Shown: piece by piece, positions 57,571 to 64,000 of the stretch | Position numbering within the stretch: position 1 is the first letter of the stretch | Layout of the letters: every line of letters starts with the position of its first letter | NCBI GenBank assembly: GCA_032871835.1 | Contig: CM065303.1 | Coordinates: forward strand, 55,342,597 to 55,406,596 | DNA from: Dipteronia dyeriana | Taxonomy: Eukaryota; Streptophyta; Magnoliopsida; Sapindales; Sapindaceae | Reading direction: 5' to 3' | Length of the DNA: 64,000 bases | Translations under genes and position numbers: made by a program | The notes under the pieces: generated by a model | What the model saw: the letters and a program-made list of their open reading frames with translations, nothing else | Database searches by the model: none | Told to the model about the DNA's origin: nothing

Positions 57571-58926
57571 TGACACGACCTAAATAAGTGTTTATACTCC
57601 TAAGTATAAATGTGTCAAAGTAATAAATTAACCGGTAAGACCAGGTCGAATCACAGGAAGGTTGTTCACTTGTCCTTGTAGAATTAATTATCTAGATTAA
57701 TTATCTAGATTAATTACTAAGCTTGTTATAAAATATAAATCAATTAAAATTAATACTGGGGCTAAGAGATCTACTGTTGGTAATCTGAATATGATCCAAT
57801 TATTAATGTTTAGTCCAGATTAATGGAGAGAGTATTCCACTCCACTGACCACTCTCTGATAGATGTGGGTAAAAGTACCCACTGTGCTAGACAACTTCTG
57901 TCTGTCTATATTGAGTCAAAACTCCACAAAGATCAGAGGGGAGAAACCACTCTCTAATAGATATGGGTAAAAGTACCAACTATGCTAGACAATATTTGTC
58001 TGTTTATAGTGAGTCAAAAGCTCCACAAAGATCAAAGGGGAGAAAGCATAAAAATAATAAACTTACCAAAATTTGATCATATTTTCCATACCAACAGTAT
58101 CACCTTTGGCCCCAACTATATAAAATTAGCCAGACATAATTTAACTAGAAAATAGCTATTTTATTTAAATTGAGAATTTGAGAACAAAAGAGATCGAATT
58201 TCACAAATCTAATATCAGATTTGGATTCATGATGTCCAAATTAGGGGGGAGAGATCCCATATTTAAACAAAATACGGATGAAAATTGACCATCGGATGAA
58301 TTTAGAATGGAGCATCCAGATTTTACCACGTCATCAGTGAATAGTGAACAGTGAATAGTGAACAGTGAACAGTGAATAGTGAACAGTAACGCATCAGTGA
58401 AAGTCAATAGTGAACAGTGCACCGGCTTCTAGAATATGATTCTTTACAGCACGTGTACGATGCATTCACAATTCGGGCCAATAGAAATGTGTCACGTCAT
58501 CAGTCAACAGACAAAGTCATCAGTCTTCTAGAACGTTATTCCCCTCAGTTGTGTGTACGGTACACTCATAATTCGGTCCAAAGGAATGTGCCACATCATC
58601 AGTGAACATTGAAAGTCAACTATGAACAGTGAAAGTCAACTATGAGCAGTGAATAGTCAAAATTACAAAAACATTCTTCATGGCCTTCCTATGGTTTTTG
58701 ACGTTATGAACTTGAAAACGATGTTTGTTTTGCCATCCAACTTCTCCATAATTCTGAATTGACCATATTACCTCTAAAATACAAAGAAAAATACATAGAT
58801 TACTTCACAATACATTTATTGAAGCGAGCAAACGAAAATATATCTAAATTGAAGAATTAATCATATTGGAAGTGTAAAAATGTTGATATTATCCCTTAAT
58901 AAACAAACATTTTTCAGTGTTAATCA
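57571..58926 (-). repeat. 5' LTR of the Athila-like element
   Basis: 1356 bp, paired with 49224-50504. Differences include a duplicated TTATCTAGATTAA (57690-57715), an extra segment near 58090 (CCATACCAACAGTATCACC), more GTGAATAGTGAACAGT units (58335-58390) and a decayed TATA box. Confidence 0.9.
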
Positions 58927-59060
58927 ACTGTCTACGAAGATAGATACTAAATTATCTCTAAAATCCTTTTGCCTTTTTGTGACTCGTCTGCCCAGAGCTT
59001 CTCACTCTACCACTCTCTCTCATCTCTCTCATTTATCTTATTTTAATTATAATATAATAC

Positions 59061-59850
59061 TAGGAATAATAAATTATAGTTCAAAAATAAATTCATAAAA
59101 AAACAACAATACACTAATTTAAATTTATGACTAACAAACCCAAGACCCTAGCTTGTTAATTTGAAAAATAAATAAATTTTAACGAAGAAAAATACTTGAA
59201 TTAAAATAACCGAATATAACTAATAGATACAACTCAAATAATTGACCTAAAATTTAATCCAAATAATGCATCAATTGAGTTGTTAGGTTGAAGATAATTA
59301 TTAATTCAAGAGAGAATTAATGTGTGGGATGTGAGGTAGAGATAGAAAGAAAGAATTGTATGTGTGAGAGAGAGAGAGAGAATGAGACTTGATTGATTGA
59401 GTGTGTATGTGTGTGTTTTAGGCGTTGGGATGTGAGTGGGTGGGTGAGTGAGTGAGTGGGTGGGTGAGTGAGAGATTGATTGATTGATTGGGAGTTGAGA
59501 CTAGATTGATTTATTGAGGGATAGCGATCAAGATCCTCTGATGTGCTGATCTTTTTTCCGATCTAAAGTATTTAAGAATAAAACTTACATTTAAAATAAT
59601 GAATTTGAAATAAATAAATAAATGAAATAAGTTACAATCAATGATTACACATTTCAACAAATTTGTATAGGTAAGGACAAAGATCAGTTCAGTAGATGTT
59701 CTAAATTCGATGTAGAGAGTGAGAGTGTGTATGTGTGTGTTGGGAGTTGGGACATAATGGAGTGAGTGAATGAGAGAGGGTGTGAGAGTATTTGGACGTG
59801 AGACATATGAGAGGTGAGGTGACTAATAATTTTTAGGGTTAGTGATATCT
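59061..59850. other. AT-rich DNA with GTGAG/GATT simple repeats
   Basis: 59338-59530 holds GAGAGA, GTGTGT, GAGTGGGTGG and GATT-type runs, and 59720-59810 similar GAGTG runs. No gene was recognised. Confidence 0.5.
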
Positions 59851-60079
59851 AAAGCCACTGATTTGGTGAGGAAGTCCCTAAATGATCATAAATTTTTCAA
59901 AATGATTCAAATTGGCCATTTCATGGAAAGAATGTATCAATTGTTGTCACTTTGTCCATTAATTGTTTGAAGTCAGTTTGTTTATGTTATAACCTGTTAG
60001 AATATAGGTAAAAAATTAGTAAAACATGCATTGCACCAGTTTTTTAACTGATTTTCAAATGGTTGTTTTTACCTGTATT

Positions 60080-60131
<52 letters not shown>

Positions 60132-60531
60132 ATGTATAATTAAATAATAAATTAATCATGAAGTAAATTTGATATCACCCCAATTAATCAAGAAATTAAT
60201 CCAGGAATAATAATAAGTTTAACGTCATTCATAAACAAGAAACATTACCCATAAAAAAACTAATCAAATCATTAATTTTTATATATAATCAAATAATCAA
60301 AATACATATAATATTGTCCATAAAATTTTTTATAGGTGCCATGTCACAGATAACGACAACTTTTTATTAAATTTTAATTGAATTTGACTGCTAATGAATA
60401 ATTTTTTTATCAAAATTGTGATTTTAGAACAATACTTTATCAAAATGATTGATTTTAGAATGATTTAAACAGTCAATGACCTTTTTGGGACTCTACTTAC
60501 TGATTAATAGTGTCTAGTGCTATTTTCTCTC
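59851..60531. mobile_element. Candidate MITE with AGTCCCTAAATGATCAT-type end
   Basis: The left end (CACTGATTTGGTGAGG then AGTCCCTAAATGATCAT) partly matches the reverse complement of the right end (CACTATTAATCAGTAAG then AGTCCCAAAAAGGTCATT). An AT microsatellite lies inside, at about 60085-60122. Similar ends occur in plant Mutator-like MITEs. No target duplication was confirmed. Confidence 0.42.
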
Positions 60532-61071
60532 ATTTTTATTTCAAAAGAATGACCTAGCTACGGCTCAGATCAATCTCATAAAAGTCTATCTTTAAATGTG
60601 AGGGGTTTATCATCGAACCAACCTCATTTAATCTTAAAAAGTCTTGTTAAAGATACATCGTTAACTTTATCGAAAAAAGCGAAGGCCGGAGAAAATCTTC
60701 GGGCCATATAAAGTGATATGTAAAATATAAAATTCATGTTCTTATTAACTCTAAATAGTTAATTATCAATTATTGATATACAAGTAACTACTACTTGACT
60801 TAACTTCAAATCTCCCTGCTCAAAGTAAATCCTCTTTTGGTGTAATATGTAAGGAGATGTGTCACGATTTCTTTCTTTTCAATATAAAAATGGAATAAAA
60901 TAAAAATCATTGAAAAATCCTTTTCATAATCAGCCTTATCAATTTGCTTTAATCAAATCTTAATTATCAGCTCAAGATTGATTATCTTACAAGAAAGCAT
61001 GTGAACATTTTTTACAACAATTTTAAAAATCTCAATTAATTATCTAAAATATTATAATTAAAAATGTAATA
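60532..61071. other. AT-rich intergenic DNA
   Basis: No ORF, terminal repeat or domain was recognised. Confidence 0.4.
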
Positions 61072-61239
61072 CAGTAAAACCTTTATAAATTAATAATATT
61101 AAATCATTCAAGATTTATTAATTAATAGAATTATTCATTAATTTTAATTTATTTTATTAATCTTAGTTGCTATCGGAAAAAAATATTATGTTATAAAGGT
61201 TACTAATTTATCGAGTATTAATTTAGAGAGGTTTTATCA
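61072..61239. mobile_element. Short MITE with CAGTAAAACC ends
   Basis: The left end CAGTAAAACCTTTATAAATT pairs with the reverse complement of the right end, TGATAAAACCTCTCTAAATT. ATTAATA motifs follow on both sides. The 168-bp size and end sequence fit a widespread plant MITE. The flanking 8-bp sequences do not match. Confidence 0.6.
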
Positions 61240-61619
61240 TAAATAAAGAAATTATTTTTAAAAAATTTATTTTGTGGACTGCCACTTTCCAATTTCTCAT
61301 TATTAATTTCTCCTTTTAAAATTAGAGTTATATCAGATATTTCAATATTATTAAAAACACTTAAAAAATCTATTTAAAAAAAAGATTTGAACTACAAATA
61401 GATGTAAAATTTAATTTTTAATTATAAAAAACTCTAACCAATGATAACTAAAAAACCATTAAAAAAAAATACGGCAATGCAACTCTTCTAAATCGGTACT
61501 TAAAACAAAAACATCACCCAACCTGGCCTTAATCTTGATAGAAAATTAGTAATAATAGTAAATATGACAGCAATTTATGTGTGAAAGGATGGTTAGACAT
61601 AGGCGGATTTAGGCACCCT
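61240..61619. other. AT-rich intergenic DNA
   Basis: A-rich sequence. Nothing was recognised. Confidence 0.4.
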
Positions 61620-62207
61620 TAGAGATTTACATTTTCACCCGGGGTCCCAATTTCCCGTGTCCCCATCCCTATTTAGGGATTTTTTTTTTAGGGAAAAATG
61701 GGGAGGGGTTCCCCCATCCCCATCCCCATCCCCATCCCCATCTTTCCATTTTCTCCACAATTATATTGAAATGGGGATGAGGATGAGATCCCCCACCCCT
61801 ATTTCTCCATTTTCCCTAAACATATATAAATATAATTTTAATATACATTATTAATTATAATATATATTTGTAATTGTAATATATTAATGGGTTTTATTTT
61901 GTATTTCTAATGAAATATTTGTTTTTTTAGTTAAATTTGTAATTTTTAGTTAAATGGCGAAATGGAAAAACGGAAAAAACGGAAAAACGGAGAAATACGA
62001 AGAAAAAAAAATGGAGAAAATAGAAAAAATAGAAAGATGGGGATGGTGATGGGGATGGAGATGAGGATGGATATACCTTCCTCCCAAAATTCCCCATCCC
62101 CATTTTCCTCAAATGAAAAAATAGGAGGTATAGGAGAAGGGTATAGGAAGTGGGGATGGGAATGGAGAGACCTATATCCATCCCCATTCCCCAAATGTGC
62201 ATCCCTA
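61620..62207. mobile_element. Non-autonomous hAT element with CCCATC strand-skewed repeats
   Basis: The ends are TAGAGATTTACATTT and AAATGTGCATCCCTA (Ac-type TAGGGATG on the right). Near-matching 8-bp flanks are GGCACCCT (61612-61619) and AGTACCCT (62208-62215). Inside are pyrimidine-rich CCCATC runs (61710-61745) and complementary purine-rich GGGGATGG runs (62040-62070 and 62150-62165) that could fold back. The Ser-Pro-rich ORFs here are artefacts of the repeat. Confidence 0.72.
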
Positions 62208-62215
62208 AGTACCCT

Positions 62216-62496
62216 CAATCCAATCAAATACATTGAGACCGTACAATTTTTCTATTTTACATAAAATATGAGTGTCGGCCATGGATGTACGAACACTTCA
62301 AAATTTTCAGAATGCAGTGTCTGTCTTGGACACGTGGGGGGACACGCGTGGACATGTGTCACATGCCAATTAGAGTGTTTATTGACTTTGTGGCCAGTTT
62401 GACTTTTGAATATGGATGGAACACAGCAAGGATACAGATAGAATACATTTGGGGCAATCTTGCCACTGATTTTGTAAAAGACGGTGTCAATTTATA
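62216..62496. other. Sequence immediately left of the right repeat copy
   Basis: It contains GGACACGTGGGGGGACACGCGTGGACATGTG-like GACACG repeats (quoted in part: GGACACGTGG, GACACGCGTGG). It runs without a break into the direct repeat, so the duplicated unit may begin here or further left, outside the view of the left copy. No gene was recognised; the ORF at 62285-62497 has no domain. Confidence 0.35.
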
Positions 62497-64000
62497 ATTT
62501 TTAAAAGTTTTGGGGTGAAAATCAAAATTTATTTAAAAATAATCTGATTTTGATTTTATAATATGTTATGACTAGGGATGTCAATTTGACATGCACCAAC
62601 CGGCATCCGTCCAAACCCGACCTATATGGTTGGGTGTGGATGGTGAATTAACGACCCACAGACCCACAAACCGGTTTAATGAAAAATTCGATGGGTTCGT
62701 AGACGGGTAGGGGTTGGAAAAACAAACCCGTGGGTTGAACCCACGAACCCATATAAATAAAATTTTATATATAAATATACATAGACATTTGAATTATTTT
62801 TTATCGTTTTATTTTTATGGCTATTATTGTTTTGTAATGTATCAAGTAGGGAATTATAAATGAAAATTTAATTCATTTAAGTATCCAATAGGTGATTACA
62901 TGTGAAAATTTACAAATGACAAATCGTGGATTCACGGGTTTGTGGGTATCCTGCGGGTGAAGCATCTACCCTTGAACCCATATTGTTTCGTGGGTTCGCG
63001 AGTGAGGGTATGGGTACAGTCATAACCCGCGGATTTAAACCCGCCTGCGAACTCGCTTACCTACGTGGGTGAGGAAAATTTTCACAGGTGAGGGTTTAGA
63101 TTTTATAAAACTCACCCAAATCCGACCAACTGTCATCCCTAGTTATGACTTATATGTGAGATATATTTATTAAGTATATGTTTTGAATGAATTATGTTTT
63201 CATATATCGTTATTTTTTAAATATATATATATAATTTTAATTTATATATAATTTTAATTTATATATCATGTTGTATCCATATCCTAGTTTTATTGATTTG
63301 TCGTATCCTCATATTATACTGTATCGTATCCCTATATCCGTATCCGTATCTATAAAACATAGGTGTAGCGTGTTGGTAATAATATTTGGTCTATTATTTT
63401 AATAATATAAATTAATTAATAATTTTGTTCTATAATTCTATTACCAATTATAATATAGACAAAATCAGTCCACTTTATGATTTTAATATCCTATTATTTC
63501 ATGCATTATTATATCTCAAGCTAAATTTATGATTTCGTCCATGTTGTTAGATAACCAATATGTTAAGTTAGAAGAGATGAGAATGAAACCTACATGGAAG
63601 ATATAATCGATAGATGAAACAACCCAATGGAGTAATTTTTTTAAAAAAGTAAATAGATTAGTCTTTTAAATCGTAAGAGTGTCTACCAAATTATTTACCA
63701 CTTCTTATAAATACATAAAATCACAAGAATAAAAAATTAGTATGAAAAATTAATAAAGGTACCGATTCAGAAAACTAAAAAATTAATAGAGGTACCGATT
63801 CAGAAAACTAACGTAAGATTTCGAAGCTCATGAAGAGAATGGAAAGAAACAATACACCCATCAAGAACCAGATCATTCTGAGTCAACCCAGTGACAACAG
63901 TAAACTCACACTTGGATTGTTTCATTTTATTATTTATTTTATAGTATTATAAAAATTATGGTGAGATTCATCAATTATATGGAATCGAAGGGGGTTACCA
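62497..64000. repeat. Right copy of the long direct repeat (partner 1-1520)
   Basis: It matches 1-1520 to the last base of the window with about 1-2% substitutions by eye and a net 16-bp shortening. It carries the same hAT insertion at the same site. Confidence 0.93.
62573..63141. mobile_element. Non-autonomous hAT element, right copy
   Basis: It has the same TAGGGATGTCA / TGTCATCCCTA ends and the same GTTATGAC duplications (62565-62572 and 63142-63149) as the element at 77-653. It is 569 bp, 8 bp shorter. The insertion therefore predates the duplication of the region. Confidence 0.88.

Larger units (their letters stand above)
49224..58926 (-). mobile_element. Athila-like gypsy retrotransposon carrying a LOG-like ORF
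   Basis: LTRs at 49224-50504 and 57571-58926 share the start TGACACGACC and the end GTGTTAATCA. The orientation is minus, shown by the primer site beside the right LTR and the polypurine tract GGTTGGGAGGTG (minus) beside the left LTR. The target duplication is ATTGT/ACTGT, one mismatch, inside a LINE RRM. Internal order on the minus strand is gag (57195-55234), RNase H and integrase (55218-53492), an unidentified ORF (53273-52650), and the LOG-like ORF (52372-51857). Most of the RT is missing, so the element is not autonomous. Confidence 0.88.
43580..59044 (-). mobile_element. Near-complete L1-type LINE, copy 2, split by an Athila-like element
   Basis: The 3' end has a short poly(A) (T8 on the plus strand, 43581-43588). 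A 16-bp target duplication AATTATAATATAATAC occurs at 43564-43579 and 59045-59060. Between lie ORF2 (43732-47280), ORF1 (47281-49223) and, right of the Athila insertion, the ORF1 beginning (58927 to about 58990) and a short 5' UTR. Without the Athila element the LINE is about 5.8 kb. Part of the endonuclease is deleted. Confidence 0.88.

Noticed and set aside
61657..62264. Ser-Pro-rich and Lys-rich ORFs
   Set aside because: They arise from CCCATC and GGAAAAACGG-type simple repeats within the hAT element.

Overview
This is repeat-rich plant nuclear DNA, most likely from a eudicot. It is AT-rich, carries no bacterial operon structure, and almost every recognisable coding remnant belongs to a plant transposable element: Ty3/gypsy Tat-like and Athila-like, Ty1/copia SIRE-like, two L1-type LINEs, CACTA, hAT and Mutator-like elements. 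I find no rRNA or tRNA gene, no CRISPR array and no ordinary multi-exon host gene. The one enzyme-like reading frame outside the transposon repertoire is a LOG-like (cytokinin-activating phosphoribohydrolase family) ORF at 51857-52372, inside an Athila-like element.

Layout. 1-1520 and 62497-64000 are two diverged copies of one segment in direct orientation, both carrying the same hAT insertion. 2050-3200 holds a large palindrome and MITE-like sequence. 3206-14217 contains the 3' halves of two Tat-like retrotransposons facing away from each other, each with a gypsy-type accessory ORF antisense to its own LTR; the pol remnant (RNase H, integrase) is at 7700-9615. 14227-31050 is a nest. A 30-bp tandem array is split by a SIRE-like LTR complex (14450-30986, target duplication ATATT). 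Inside that sits a gag-only SIRE-like copia element (16756-30488, TAGGC/TAGAC). Inside its 5' LTR sits a non-coding LARD-like Tat derivative (17341-24993, AATTT/AATTC) with two different 66-bp tandem arrays.

31064-32886 is a CACTA element with a long GT microsatellite, followed by a degraded MULE transposase start and two inverted LTR-like fragments. 37195-41474 is a minus-strand LINE, 41484-41646 the tail of another LINE, and 41856-42997 a candidate non-autonomous DNA transposon. 43580-59044 is a near-complete minus-strand LINE with 16-bp target duplications. Its ORF1 RRM is cut by the Athila-like element 49224-58926, and the reading frame resumes across the target duplication. The Athila element keeps gag, RNase H and integrase remnants, has lost most of its protease/reverse transcriptase, and carries the LOG-like ORF where Athila elements place an extra (env-like) gene. 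59061-62496 is AT-rich DNA with several MITEs.

All pol and gag frames are broken by stops and frameshifts, so nothing here looks autonomously mobile. The LOG-like ORF stands out by having no internal stop over 171 codons, although a probable frameshift lies at its 5' end.
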